From positions 372,001 through 436,000 of the forward strand of contig CAIJRD010000002.1 in NCBI GenBank assembly GCA_903822975.1: a stretch of 64,000 nt of DNA, in the 5' to 3' direction. The notes under the pieces are model-generated. The model searched no databases. It was not told the origin of the DNA and saw nothing but the letters and a program-made list of their open reading frames with translations. Source of the stretch: an uncultured Sinobacteraceae bacterium. GTDB lineage: Bacteria; Pseudomonadota; Gammaproteobacteria; Nevskiales; Nevskiaceae. This document shows, in pieces, positions 26,631 through 40,198 of this stretch (positions are counted from its first letter, which is position 1; each line of letters opens with the position of its first letter). The translations under genes and the position numbers were made by a program.

Positions 26631-29606
26631 TCAACGGGCGCCGCACAGCGTCCGTTGCGGGCGGACGGGGGTCAGATCATCCCCGTCCGTCTGCCAGGGC
26701 ACGCGACATTGCAAACTGGCGGCAATGGTTTCGGCGTCCCGTTCTTCCGCTGTTGCGTCCCAAACGCGGGCACTGCCATCCACCGATCCCGTCAGCAGCC
26801 GATCACCGTCGCGGCTGAAAGCGCCGTTGCGGTAAGTCACGGCTCCTCCATGAAACGCCAGGACATCGAGCAGATTGCCATCGGTGTCCCAGATTCGGGC
26901 GCTGCCATCGCGGCTCGTGGTGAAGATGAGCGTTCCGGCAGGATTGAAACCGGCCGCCGAAAGGTCCATGCCGTGTCCGCAAAGTCGATGCGAGATTTTG
27001 TCCTGCAGCCGCAGCAGGAAGGCACAGCGATTGTCGTCGCTGAGCAGCACTTGCGTACCTTGCGGGTTGAGCACGGCGGTGGTCACCGACTCGCTGGTTT
27101 CGTCGCGCGCGCTTTCGATCACGTGGCCATCGTTCGAATCCAGTAAATAGATTCCGCCGTGTTCGCTCACGGCCAGCAACTGGCGACCATCGCGACTGAA
27201 ATCGATCGCAGTGACCGCATCCGCAGGCGTTGCCGTCGACAGCGGCGTCGACCACAGGCGACGATCGTGCGCCGGTTCCCACAGGCTGACGGTGCCACCC
27301 GCGCCGATTGCAAACTGCGCGGCGACCGGGTTGAACGCCTGCGCCAGATAGCGATCGATCGGCTGACTCTTCAGCAGCTGTCCCTCGGGGAGCTGCCACA
27401 GCATCGAAGTACCACCGCGCAACGCTGCAGCGAGCATGCGTCCATCGCGGCTGAAGTGAATCGCGCGAACGGTGGCACCGATGTTCGAGATTGTCGTTTG
27501 CAGGTTTGCGCTATCGACATCCCAGACTTTCAGTGCCGCGACGCCGCCGACTGCGATCTGCTTGCCATCCGCGCTCAGCGCGCCCGCGCTGATGCGGCCG
27601 ATATCGGCCGCAACGTCGTGCAGCGTCGCCAGGGTTCGACTGTTCCACCAGTCGACGCGCCCATCGAGTCCCGCACTGAAGCCGAGTTCGCGATGGCTGG
27701 CGAAGTCACTGGAAACTGCCGCCAGAACACGCGGCACATTCGGATCTTCCGGTCCGCTGCCGTGTTGGAAACTCGCCAATGGCATCGCCGGTAGTTGCCA
27801 GAACGCAACGACGCCGTCGCGGCCTGCGGTCGCCAGCAGTTGGTCGTCGAAACTGAAATCGATTGCGGTGGCGCCGCCGAAGTGGGTATCGAGCGAAAAC
27901 AGATCGGCGCCGGTGTCGACATCAAGCACGCTTAAGCGTGCGGCACCGGTGTTGATCAGGCGGCGGCCGTCTTCGCTGATATGAATGCGTTGATCGTTGC
28001 TGCCGAACTTGATCGAATCGAGCAAGGCACCGCTGCGCGTATCCCAGACGCGTGCGCTATCGACGGATGCGGTGAGCAATCGCGTGCCGTCGATACCGTT
28101 GAACACGTGTCCGAGGTAGTCGCTCGCGTGGGCGGCGCTGATGCGTGCGCGACCACTGTCGGCCTCCCAAAGACGGAACACCCCGCTGATCGCACCCGCC
28201 GCCAACAGCCGGCCATCCGGACTGGAATCGGTGTAGACCACCTGCGCACCGAGGCTCTCGAACACGTGCCGCAGGCGCAGACTGCGCGCGTCGTAGCTGC
28301 GCACGACGCCATGCGCATCGGCGGTCAACAACTGGCCACCGTCGCGGCTGTAGCCGGCGAGCACGCAATCGCGCTGAACCAGATGGACCACGCGCGCGGC
28401 GGCGAAGTTGTAGATCGCCGCTTGGCCGTCGGGCTGCACGAAGGCGATATTGTCCCCGCTGTGATCGAACTGTGTATGGGCCGGCCAAGCGTGCGGCGCA
28501 ATGCTGAGATCGGCAACCGGCACGCCGGTGGCCGCGTCGATGACGCGCAGACGAGGCGCCTGGCCGTCGATGCGGAACAGCAGTTTGCTGCCGTCGGCGC
28601 TGTACTTGGGATTGGCCTCGACGTCCTCCGGCAGCTCCGCCGTCCACTGCTTGCGGCCGCTCGCCAGTTCCCAAACAGCCGCATGATGATCGACGTCGAG
28701 CGTCAGCACGCGCGTGGCGTCCGGGCTGAAGCTCAGGCCTTCTACCGATGCCCCGACGTTGATGGTGAATTTGAGCGCATCGACCACGCGCATGGCGCGA
28801 CCGAGCATGAAGCGCAAGGCCGGCGTGTCGCGTCCGAGTCGATACGCCTCGTTCAAGTACACCGCCGCGCGCGCTTCGTTTCGCACCTGCAGCTCGCGCC
28901 GACCTTTTTCGTACAGCGTGTCGATATGCGCGTGCAGCGCCTGCTGTGCGAGCGCTTCCTGCCGGGCGCGGGTCTGCACATTCCAGATGCCGACGAAGGC
29001 GATCAACGCGAGTGCGGCGGCGACACTCCAGGCGGTGGTGCGCAACAACTGTCGGCGACGCTCACGCCGGCGCAGATCGTCAAGCCCCACGCCGAGCAGT
29101 CCGGCGATCAGCCGCAGTTTCGCCGCCGCCTTGCTGTCCTTGCGCTGGCGCACGTCTGCACCGACCGGCTCGGCGCAGCCCGGTTCGCGCAAGGCCGGCG
29201 GGAAACATTCCAGCAAACCGTTTTGCGGCAGCGTGTCCGCATGCGGTTCGCCGTCGACGATCAGGCACAGGATGCGATCGGCCCGGCCGAGCGCGCGGAA
29301 GCGCTGGATCTCCTCATCGACCCAGCGGGAAACTGCGGCGTAAGGCGACGCGATCACGATCAGGAAGCGCGACTGCTGCAGCGCTTCGTCGATCACTGCG
29401 CTCAGATTCGGCGAGCTCGGTAACTCTTCACTGTCGCGGAACACCGGGAACAGACGCCGGGGAATGGTTCCACCCGCGGTTGCACGGCCGACCAGGCGAC
29501 GCGGAACGCGATAGCTCTCAAGCGCCTTGTGCAGCCACTCCGCCCAGGCCTGATCGCGATGGCTGTACGAAATGAATGCCCAGTACTTGTAGGGTCCCTC
29601 GACCAA
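26631..29606 (-). CDS. TIR domain, transmembrane helix and WD40-repeat protein
   Basis: 991 residues. The N-terminal TIR domain begins FISYSHRD (11-18) and includes SRWVDEEI (93-100), where Glu98 or Glu99 matches the catalytic Glu of NAD-cleaving TIR domains. A basic linker leads to one TM helix (about 190-209). The rest (about 280-970) is a run of WD40-like blades with repeated FSPD/FSRDG turns and W-D ends (for example RIWDTDG, RVWDATA), enough for two propellers. Topology puts the TIR in the cytoplasm and, if the helix spans once, the propellers outside it. Possible roles: signalling or antiphage NADase; unproven. Start is TTG with an AAGGGGAG sequence close upstream. Confidence 0.8.
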   Translation of the reverse strand: MVEGPYKYWAFISYSHRDQAWAEWLHKALESYRVPRRLVGRATAGGTIPRRLFPVFRDSEELPSSPNLSAVIDEALQQSRFLIVIASPYAAVSRWVDEEIQRFRALGRADRILCLIVDGEPHADTLPQNGLLECFPPALREPGCAEPVGADVRQRKDSKAAAKLRLIAGLLGVGLDDLRRRERRRQLLRTTAWSVAAALALIAFVGIWNVQTRARQEALAQQALHAHIDTLYEKGRRELQVRNEARAAVYLNEAYRLGRDTPALRFMLGRAMRVVDALKFTINVGASVEGLSFSPDATRVLTLDVDHHAAVWELASGRKQWTAELPEDVEANPKYSADGSKLLFRIDGQAPRLRVIDAATGVPVADLSIAPHAWPAHTQFDHSGDNIAFVQPDGQAAIYNFAAARVVHLVQRDCVLAGYSRDGGQLLTADAHGVVRSYDARSLRLRHVFESLGAQVVYTDSSPDGRLLAAGAISGVFRLWEADSGRARISAAHASDYLGHVFNGIDGTRLLTASVDSARVWDTRSGALLDSIKFGSNDQRIHISEDGRRLINTGAARLSVLDVDTGADLFSLDTHFGGATAIDFSFDDQLLATAGRDGVVAFWQLPAMPLASFQHGSGPEDPNVPRVLAAVSSDFASHRELGFSAGLDGRVDWWNSRTLATLHDVAADIGRISAGALSADGKQIAVGGVAALKVWDVDSANLQTTISNIGATVRAIHFSRDGRMLAAALRGGTSMLWQLPEGQLLKSQPIDRYLAQAFNPVAAQFAIGAGGTVSLWEPAHDRRLWSTPLSTATPADAVTAIDFSRDGRQLLAVSEHGGIYLLDSNDGHVIESARDETSESVTTAVLNPQGTQVLLSDDNRCAFLLRLQDKISHRLCGHGMDLSAAGFNPAGTLIFTTSRDGSARIWDTDGNLLDVLAFHGGAVTYRNGAFSRDGDRLLTGSVDGSARVWDATAEERDAETIAASLQCRVPWQTDGDDLTPVRPQRTLCGAR

Positions 29607-29706
29607 CGCGCTCCCCTTTTTTAGTTGCGCCGGTCTGCCCCCGATTGGCGCGCGGCCAGTCTGCCACAGCTGCTGCGGTCGGCAGCGTCGCCGAGCCCGG
29701 ATTAAT

Positions 29707-29727
29707 CCCGACTTAACCCCGACTTAA
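29707..29727. repeat. Tandem 11-bp direct repeat upstream of the TIR-WD40 gene
   Basis: CCCGACTTAA occurs twice with an 11-bp period (29707-29716, 29718-29727), about 100 bp before the TIR-WD40 start and after the ispD stop. One-turn spacing on the same face of the helix suits a regulator site. The regulator is unknown. Confidence 0.5.
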
Positions 29728-29768
29728 CCGTGACCTATTCTCCGGATTACCACTGAGCGAACCCTGGA

Positions 29769-30485
29769 CTAACGCAGGTATTCGCGCCGCGACAGCCAGA
29801 ATTCGGCCAGCGGCAAATCTTCCGGATAGGTGACTTTCAGATTGCTCTCGCGACCCCGCACCAGCAGCGGCCGGTGCCCGGCACGCTCCATCGCACTGGC
29901 TTCGTCGGCGTGCCCCGCGCCTGCATGCGAACCGTTTTGGAGTGCCGCTTTGAGCAGGTCGAGCCGGAACAGCTGCGGCGTCTGCGCACGCCAGACATTC
30001 GCCTGCTCCAGGGTGCTGTCGGCGCGTTCGCGCGCTTCGACTTTGAGGGTATCGGTGACGGGCACCGCCAACAGACCGCCCTGCTCGTCGCTCGCTTCGT
30101 CGCGCAGCGTCTCGATATCTTCTACTGTGAGACAGGGCCGCGCGGCATCGTGGATCAATACGAACAGCGGACCGGTCAGACCGCGGCTACGTTCGCTCAC
30201 CGCCTGCAGTCCGGCGAGTACCGATTCGGCACGGGTTGCACCACCCGTGACGGTCCCGATTTTCGGATGTCCCGCCAAAGCCAGCTTGGCGAAATCGGTA
30301 TCGCCTTTCGGCAGCACCAGGACGACCCCGTCGATCCAGCCGGTATCGAGAAATGGGGCAACGCTCCACTCGAGCAGCGACCGATTGCGCAAGGATAAAT
30401 ACTGCTTCGGTTTGCCCGAGGCCATGCGTGAACCGCCGCCGGCAGACGCGATGACCGCCCAATAACGCGGATTCTGCGGACTCAC
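29769..30485 (-). CDS. ispD: 2-C-methyl-D-erythritol 4-phosphate cytidylyltransferase
   Basis: 238-residue enzyme of the non-mevalonate isoprenoid pathway, joining CTP and MEP. Nucleotide-binding GGGSRMASGKPKQYL lies near 16-30; IHDAARPC, TDTLK and QTPQLFR are typical. GTG start. It follows ftsB by 14 bp, as in many Gammaproteobacteria. ispF, commonly next to or fused with ispD, is not in this window. Confidence 0.95.
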   Translation of the reverse strand: MSPQNPRYWAVIASAGGGSRMASGKPKQYLSLRNRSLLEWSVAPFLDTGWIDGVVLVLPKGDTDFAKLALAGHPKIGTVTGGATRAESVLAGLQAVSERSRGLTGPLFVLIHDAARPCLTVEDIETLRDEASDEQGGLLAVPVTDTLKVEARERADSTLEQANVWRAQTPQLFRLDLLKAALQNGSHAGAGHADEASAMERAGHRPLLVRGRESNLKVTYPEDLPLAEFWLSRREYLR

Positions 30486-30499
30486 GCGGGAGGATACGC

Positions 30500-30789
30500 T
30501 CAGGGGCCAGGTGCAACCACGAGATAGAACGTCTCGCCCTTGCGCACCATGCCGAGATTGGCGCGCGCCTGCGCTTCGATCGCCGGGCCGCCCTCACGAA
30601 GGTCGGCGACTTCGGCATCCAGCACGGCATTGCGCTTTTTCAAATCGGCATTGTCGCGCTCCATCTGCGCGGCTTCGCCTTGCAGACGATGGTTCTCGAT
30701 CATGCCGCCGTCGGCCGACCACAACCGATACTGCAGCGCGGCCAGCATCAGGCCCAGCACCAGCAGCATGAGGCGGCCGAGTCTCGGCA

Positions 30790-30790
<1 letters not shown>
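30500..30790 (-). CDS. ftsB: Cell division protein FtsB
   Basis: 96-residue bitopic septal protein of the FtsQLB complex. A short cytoplasmic start, one TM helix (about 5-22), then a periplasmic coiled coil (AQMERDNADLKKRNAVLDAEV) and the conserved tail with ARANLGMVRKGETFY. Its ATG abuts the eno stop (1-bp overlap), in the standard eno-ftsB-ispD order. Confidence 0.95.
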
Positions 30791-32130
<1,340 letters not shown>

Positions 32131-32313
32131 TTAATGAATGCGCGTCGCGCGCGCGAGCGAGCGCCGGCGGCGTGCCGCGCAGCGGTTCGGAGTTCGAAAA
32201 CCGTTTGGCTCGGGCATCTGCAAAAAGCCGCCATCGAGGCCAGCGACAGGCAATCGTCGCCTGAACCTCGCGTGGTCAGTGTTGCAGTACAACCGAGCTG
32301 AAAACCTCGCGAA

Positions 32314-32360
32314 GTGTCGCGACACCGCCAGAGGGGCCGCTGCGAAGATCTCGCAGCGGC
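32314..32360. terminator. Strong hairpin downstream of pyrG
   Basis: A perfect 10-bp stem GCCGCTGCGA-AGATC-TCGCAGCGGC (32336-32360) begins 6 bp after the pyrG stop on the minus strand, followed by a perfect 12-bp palindrome GTGTCGCGACAC (32314-32325). There is no U-tract, so this may be a structured 3' end or a regulatory element instead of an intrinsic terminator. The remaining bases between eno and this site show nothing. Confidence 0.45.
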
Positions 32361-32366
32361 GCGGGT

Positions 32367-35397
<3,031 letters not shown>

Positions 35398-35556
35398 CAG
35401 GGAATTGAAATCGGGGCTGTCGACCGGTCAAGCGCCGGTGGGGCCACTACTGACGAAGCGCGGGTCTCCGCCGCGCCTCGGACATATAGACACGCGGATC
35501 GGCACGTCGCTGCGCACATACGGCCGCACCGGACGACAGCGCAACGCCGAGCGTGC

Positions 35557-36168
35557 TCAGCGGCGCAGGTGGGCATCCATCAGCGTCTTGGCTGCTTTGG
35601 CGGCAGCAATGATCGGGCCGCCGGTGCTGAACGTGAGTCGCGTGATGTAGCTGCCTTCCAGCAATAGCATCAGCGCATCACCCAATACGTCCGGATCGCG
35701 CGCGCCCATGTCGCGGGCGAGCTTGCGCAGCCGCCGTCGCGATTCGCTCTTGTGTTCGATCAGCACCTTGCGGCCCGGGTGTTCCTCTTCGGGGATTTCG
35801 ATCGTTGCATTGGCGATGGCGCACCCGCGCGAATCTTTGGCGCAGGTCTTGGTCACGCAGGATTCGAACAGGGCTTCGACCTGCTTGCGCGGCTTGCCCT
35901 CGTAAGGCGCGACGACGGTGTCCCACCAGTCCCAGTAGCTGCGGCCCTGATCACCGAGATACTCGGCAACCAGCACGTCTTTCGACGCGAAGCTGCGGTA
36001 GAAGCTCATCTTGTTGGTGCCGGCTTCGCAGGCGATCGTGTCGACGCCGACCGCGCGAATGCCGCGACGGTAAAACAGCGCCGATGCTGTTTCGAAGATC
36101 CGGTCGCGCACGCGCGTCTTAACCGGCGCCGCGGCGGGCACCATCGTTTCTTCGCTCGTTCTGCTCAT
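35557..36168 (-). CDS. TetR-family regulator, probable repressor of the adjacent Old Yellow Enzyme gene
   Basis: 203 residues with a TetR helix-turn-helix (about 20-65; FYRRGIRAVGVDTIACEAG, MSFYRSFASKD) and a helical C-terminal region containing three or four Cys (TKTCAKDSRGCAI), reminiscent of Cys-sensing regulators such as NemR. ATG at 36168 is supported by GGAGG 7 nt upstream. It is divergent from the OYE-family gene with a palindromic operator between, like the nemR/nemA arrangement, so electrophile sensing is a fair guess. Confidence 0.82.
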   Translation of the reverse strand: MSRTSEETMVPAAAPVKTRVRDRIFETASALFYRRGIRAVGVDTIACEAGTNKMSFYRSFASKDVLVAEYLGDQGRSYWDWWDTVVAPYEGKPRKQVEALFESCVTKTCAKDSRGCAIANATIEIPEEEHPGRKVLIEHKSESRRRLRKLARDMGARDPDVLGDALMLLLEGSYITRLTFSTGGPIIAAAKAAKTLMDAHLRR

Positions 36169-36230
36169 TGCTGATCCTCCGTACACCACCCATCGCTTGA
36201 CAGGTGCGTGACCGGTAAGTAACTTTATTG

Positions 36231-36250
36231 GTGTTACTAAACGGTAACAC
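36231..36250. promoter_or_regulatory. Operator-like inverted repeat between TetR and OYE genes
   Basis: Perfect 7-bp arms GTGTTAC-TAAACG-GTAACAC. A further AGTAAC just to the left (36219-36224) pairs with the same GTTACT, so overlapping palindromes exist. It lies 63 bp before the TetR start and about 195 bp before the OYE start. Likely the TetR binding site (inferred). Confidence 0.65.
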
Positions 36251-36444
36251 TCCCGCCAAGCATTGCGATATCGGCGCTGCAAGTCAAGCGCCATGCGTTC
36301 GGGAGCGTGCCGGAATGGCTGTTTTTGTCGTCGTTTTGATGCAAACCCGTCTGCGTCGGCAGCTGCCGACGCAGGCGTTGCCCCAGTGGCGGTGAGAGCG
36401 CTCTGCCACTCCGCCGCCCCCTCCACCCGAATAAAGGAATGCTG

Positions 36445-37533
36445 ATGACTTCGAAACTACTCACACCGGTAAAGGCCGGCGAATTGAAGCTTGCCAACCG
36501 CATCGTCATGGCGCCGCTGACCCGCGCACGCGCCGGTCGTGAACACGTGCCGAACGAATTGATGGCGGAGTACTACGCACAGCGCGCGAGCGCCGGCCTG
36601 ATCCTGACCGAGGCCACGATGATCGCCGCCGACGGCTGCGCCTTCACTGCGGAAGGCGGCCTGTGGGACGCCGAGCGCGTCGCCGGCTGGAAGAAAGTCA
36701 CCGATGCGGTTCATGCCGCAGGCGGCCTGATCGCGGTCCAGCTGTGGCATCCCGGCCGCGCAGCCCACTCGCTGCTGAACAATGGCGCGCAACCGGTCTC
36801 GTCGTCGAACAAGGCGATCCGCGACGGCTCGATTCATACGCCAGAAGGCAGCAAGCCGTACGAAGTGCCGCGTGCGCTCGGCACCGATGAGCTGCCCGGC
36901 GTGGTTGCACAGTTTGCGCAGGCAGCGCGGCTGGCGAAAGAAGCCGGATTCGATGGCGTGGAAATTCACGGTGCGCACGGCTATCTGCTGGACCAGTTCC
37001 TGCGCGACGGCGTCAACGACCGCACCGACCGCTACGGTGGCTCGATCGAGAATCGCGCGCGATTGATGTTCGAAGTAATCGACGCGGCGATTGCGGTGTT
37101 CGGCGCCGGCCGTGTCGGGCTGCGCATCTCGCCGCTGGTGCCGTTCAACGACGTGGTCGACTCCGATCCGAAGGCGCTGGTCGCCTACGTTGCGGCACAA
37201 CTCAATGCCCGGGGTGCTGCATTCCTCGATCTGCGCCATGACCAGTTCGACCGACCAGCGGAACAGGAACTCGCAAAGATCGCGCGCGACAATTATCAAG
37301 GAACGCTGATGCGGAATGGCGGTTTCGATCCCGCCAGTGCTGCCGCCGCCATCGCCGATGGCAGCGCCGATGCGATCATTTTTGGGCGCCACTTCATCGC
37401 CAATCCCGACTTGGTTTCGCGTATCCATGATGGCGCCGCGCTGGCAACGATGGATCCGAAAACGCTGTACTCGCCGGGCCCGCACGGCTACACCGACTAT
37501 CCGGTGGCGGCGGAAGTAGCTGCAACCGCCTGA
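36445..37533 (+). CDS. NADH:flavin oxidoreductase, Old Yellow Enzyme (NemA-like)
   Basis: 362-residue FMN TIM-barrel reductase of electrophilic alkenes, nitro compounds and maleimides. PLTRARA near the N-terminus, QLWHPGRA, the substrate-binding pair in HGAHGYLLDQFL (family usually HSANGYL), and the NDRTDRYGGSIENRARL signature are present. The ATG at 36445 has AAGGA 7 nt upstream, while the ATG at 36439 is too close to it. Probably induced through the divergent TetR. Confidence 0.9.
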   Translation: MTSKLLTPVKAGELKLANRIVMAPLTRARAGREHVPNELMAEYYAQRASAGLILTEATMIAADGCAFTAEGGLWDAERVAGWKKVTDAVHAAGGLIAVQLWHPGRAAHSLLNNGAQPVSSSNKAIRDGSIHTPEGSKPYEVPRALGTDELPGVVAQFAQAARLAKEAGFDGVEIHGAHGYLLDQFLRDGVNDRTDRYGGSIENRARLMFEVIDAAIAVFGAGRVGLRISPLVPFNDVVDSDPKALVAYVAAQLNARGAAFLDLRHDQFDRPAEQELAKIARDNYQGTLMRNGGFDPASAAAAIADGSADAIIFGRHFIANPDLVSRIHDGAALATMDPKTLYSPGPHGYTDYPVAAEVAATA

Positions 37534-38314
37534 TTGCCTGCCAGCGCACTGTCGATACGTTTTCTGTCGACCGTGCGCTGGGTCTTTCGAAGCGCACGCA
37601 TTCCGACAAAGACCAAACCCGGTCGTGACTCACCTGATCGTGCTACACGTTCGAAAGCATCACGAACCACAGAAGTTCCACGAGTCAGCGCGAATCAAAC
37701 GCGCGGCTTGATCGTTGTCGATTCACATCGCGCGAGTCGACACTGCGCACACAGCGCCGGCGCATCCACAGCGCACTCCAGCATTCGTCCGCAGCCGCCT
37801 TCGCAGTTGCTGTAGCGAACCCGCAGCTCATCGACGACGCAATCGAAGGCATCGTCGACGTCCTCGGCACCGCCACGGGATTTTCGCAACCGCCGTTGTC
37901 GAAGTGTCGATACGGCGCGCCAGAACGTATTCAGCATTCGCATCCGAGATTCATCAATCTCTTCGCAGCGTGCAAATCCGCTGGGTGCGCCATGGGTGCG
38001 GGCAATTCATCGTGTCGTGCGCCGAACATTCGTTGATGAGCCTCGCGCTCGGGTTGCGGCCGTTCTCGGCCGATCATGCTCAGGGCTGCGATCTTCCTCT
38101 GCAATAGTTAATGTTGGCTTACAGATGAAATCGATAAGTCCTGGGAAAACTTAATGCTGGCTTACGGTGTGCGGCGCCGCAGCGCCCCGCTCTCGGTATG
38201 ACCTTGGCAAATGCGGTTTCGGATGTGTGTGCGGCGGCAGACGCATCCTCGCGGTCGAGCGGCAGAGGCGCGCGACGTTAAGCTCGATGCAAGATGGGGC
38301 GCCTACCATAACGC
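37534..38314. other. Long intergenic region with a direct repeat and a doubtful small ORF
   Basis: About 780 bp. It contains TTAATGTTGGCTTAC and TTAATGCTGGCTTAC (38108-38122 and 38151-38165, one mismatch, 43-bp period) and a Cys-rich frame on the minus strand listed separately. No known domain or RNA family recognised. Confidence 0.5.
37695..37943 (-). CDS. Possible small cysteine-rich protein
   Basis: 82 residues, ATG start without a good ribosome binding site. The C-terminal half has a zinc-ribbon-like spacing of cysteines: NCEGGCGRMLEC, then LCAQCRLARC. The N-terminal half is basic (RQRRLRKSRG). The pattern of acidic helix plus Cys pairs looks less random than other frames nearby, but no homologue is recognised, so it may be a chance frame. 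Confidence 0.35.
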   Translation of the reverse strand: MRMLNTFWRAVSTLRQRRLRKSRGGAEDVDDAFDCVVDELRVRYSNCEGGCGRMLECAVDAPALCAQCRLARCESTTIKPRV

Positions 38315-39094
38315 ATGGTTCGTCTGCGCATCGCTCTCTTACTGTTCGCATCGATCCTAGGAAGTGTCGCGCAGGCCGATAGCGCGCAATTGTTCGTCGG
38401 CGGCTGGAAGTACGACGTGAATGGTTCGCTGGAATCGGGCGGCTCCAGTCTCGGCCTTGGTTCCGGGCTCAATCTGCACTCGCAGGGTCAGCTCAATCTG
38501 GTCGCGGGCTACCAGACCGATTCCGAGTGGCTGCCCGATTTCAGCGCCAGTTACGACCACATTGGCGCATCGAGTGCGGTCACGGTTCCGAGCGGATTCA
38601 GCTTTGGCCCGATTACCAGCGACGGCCACCCGAGCGACATCGCCACGCACGTCCATTTCGATGACTATTCTTTCAGCGTCGAAGCACCGTTCTATTTTTT
38701 CGGTATGCGCACAGGCTTTGGCATTACCGTGAAGAAACTGATCGGTGCGGCCGACATCGTCGCGCAAGCCTCGCAGCAAGTGCTGGGTCTGCCCTTGCCC
38801 GGAACTCAAGCGACTCAGACGACGCGCGAGGACATCAATCAGTGGGTTCCGCTGCTGCACCTTCGACTGCACGCGGACCTCACCCGTTGGCTCGGCTTCA
38901 CCCTCACCGGCAACTACATCGCGGTGGACGACGAGCATGTCGGCGATGTCCGTGCCGTGCTTGAAGTAAAGCCAATCCGATACGTCGGACTGGTCGCCGG
39001 CTATCAGGGCAAGTTCTACAAGGTCAATGACGACGATCTACACCTGAATGCACGTTTCGATGGCATCGTGTTCGGCGTCGCTGGCGAGTTCTAG
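38315..39094 (+). CDS. Outer membrane beta-barrel protein
   Basis: 259 residues. A signal peptide (about 1-21, ending AQA) is followed by alternating amphipathic strands, and the chain ends in Phe (VFGVAGEF), the usual OMP assembly signal. The pattern (GGWKYDVNGSLES..., Y-Q-x-K-F-Y near the end) resembles the TIGR04219-type barrels of Gammaproteobacteria. Function unknown; probably a small barrel without transport role. ATG start just after an AT-rich intergenic part. Confidence 0.75.
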   Translation: MVRLRIALLLFASILGSVAQADSAQLFVGGWKYDVNGSLESGGSSLGLGSGLNLHSQGQLNLVAGYQTDSEWLPDFSASYDHIGASSAVTVPSGFSFGPITSDGHPSDIATHVHFDDYSFSVEAPFYFFGMRTGFGITVKKLIGAADIVAQASQQVLGLPLPGTQATQTTREDINQWVPLLHLRLHADLTRWLGFTLTGNYIAVDDEHVGDVRAVLEVKPIRYVGLVAGYQGKFYKVNDDDLHLNARFDGIVFGVAGEF

Positions 39095-39121
39095 TGGTCG
39101 AGCGGCGTCGCTCGCAGCGCG

Positions 39122-40117
39122 CTAGGCGTGAACGAATATCCGCGCGTACGCCACCGCAAACTGGCAACACGCGAAGCCGCGCAGTGCGCGCCAGACCTCG
39201 CGCAAGCGCGTAGCGCCGCGAACCGTGATCGGGAATAGCTCCGATTGCAGGATCAGGCGCGCGGATTCGGCGCGACGTGCCGGATCGTGCAGGCGTTTGC
39301 GCAGCAGCGCCAGGCATTTGGTCCCTTCGTCGTGGGCCTGATGCGCCAGCGTACGTCGCAGTTGTTGGCTCTTGGCTTGCGCCGCAGCAGCAGCCATCAG
39401 AGGCAATATCTTCAGGTAGCTCTGGATCCGCAACTGGATCGCACGCGCGCTGCTGTCTGCCGTTACCGAACCGGCACTGAGTCGATAGCCATACAGCGGC
39501 GCCGGCAGGAATCCGACGCGATGCGCGGCAAGCGCCACGCTCAAGGTCCAGGGAATATCTTCGTGGACGATGCCTTCAATGAACTTCACGTGCCATTGCA
39601 GCAGGCAACTGCGGCGGATCAACTGCAACCAGACCTGATGCGGAAACTCTCGCGTCGATCCGCGGATCAGCCACTCTTCGCCGGTGATCACCTCATTCCA
39701 AGATTGATGCTTGAGCAGTGGCGTTCGCGGCTGATCGCCGGGCGATTCGCAGAAGTGGAATGCGTTACCGACGAGCAGGTCCAGATTCTGTTCCACTGCG
39801 CGATCGATCCGCAGCTTCAAGGCATTCGCGTCGAGCCAATCGTCGCTGTCGGCAAAGGCGATCCATTCGCCGGTTGCATGCGACAGCGCGATATTGCGGG
39901 TTTGCGCAAGGCCTAAGTTGGCCTGCAGGAAAACGCGCAGTCTGGAATCGGTGCGCGCGGCCTGTGTCAGCAGCTCGGCACTACGATCGGTTGAGCCGTC
40001 GTCGACCGCGATGATTTCTATCGAGGACTCAGTCTGTGAAAATAGCGAGGTCAGCAAGCAGGCCAGATAGGGCTCCGCATTGAAGACGGGCACAATAATG
40101 CTGACACGTGGCGGCAT
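39122..40117 (-). CDS. Glycosyltransferase family 2
   Basis: 331 residues with a GT-A fold: VSIIVPVFNAEPYL, the nucleotide-sugar Asp pair DDGSTD, and FADSDDWLD (the DxD-like metal site). The C-terminal half is helical and basic. It likely adds a sugar to a lipid-linked glycan or LPS core on the cytoplasmic face. ATG at 40117 starts the conserved domain; a TTG at 40141 would add 8 residues. Divergent from the GT9 genes. Confidence 0.88.
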   Translation of the reverse strand: MPPRVSIIVPVFNAEPYLACLLTSLFSQTESSIEIIAVDDGSTDRSAELLTQAARTDSRLRVFLQANLGLAQTRNIALSHATGEWIAFADSDDWLDANALKLRIDRAVEQNLDLLVGNAFHFCESPGDQPRTPLLKHQSWNEVITGEEWLIRGSTREFPHQVWLQLIRRSCLLQWHVKFIEGIVHEDIPWTLSVALAAHRVGFLPAPLYGYRLSAGSVTADSSARAIQLRIQSYLKILPLMAAAAAQAKSQQLRRTLAHQAHDEGTKCLALLRKRLHDPARRAESARLILQSELFPITVRGATRLREVWRALRGFACCQFAVAYARIFVHA

Positions 40118-40198
40118 CGAGGTCGTCCCAATAGCTTTCAATCGTCATTTCTAGTTATCCGAGGCGAACCGCGCTTCGGTGGTTGCTTGTTCCGAATT

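Noticed and set aside
27981..29423. 480-codon plus-strand frame opposite the TIR-WD40 gene
   Set aside because: Arg/His/Gln-rich translation typical of antisense frames; the minus-strand frame has a clear TIR and WD40 pattern.
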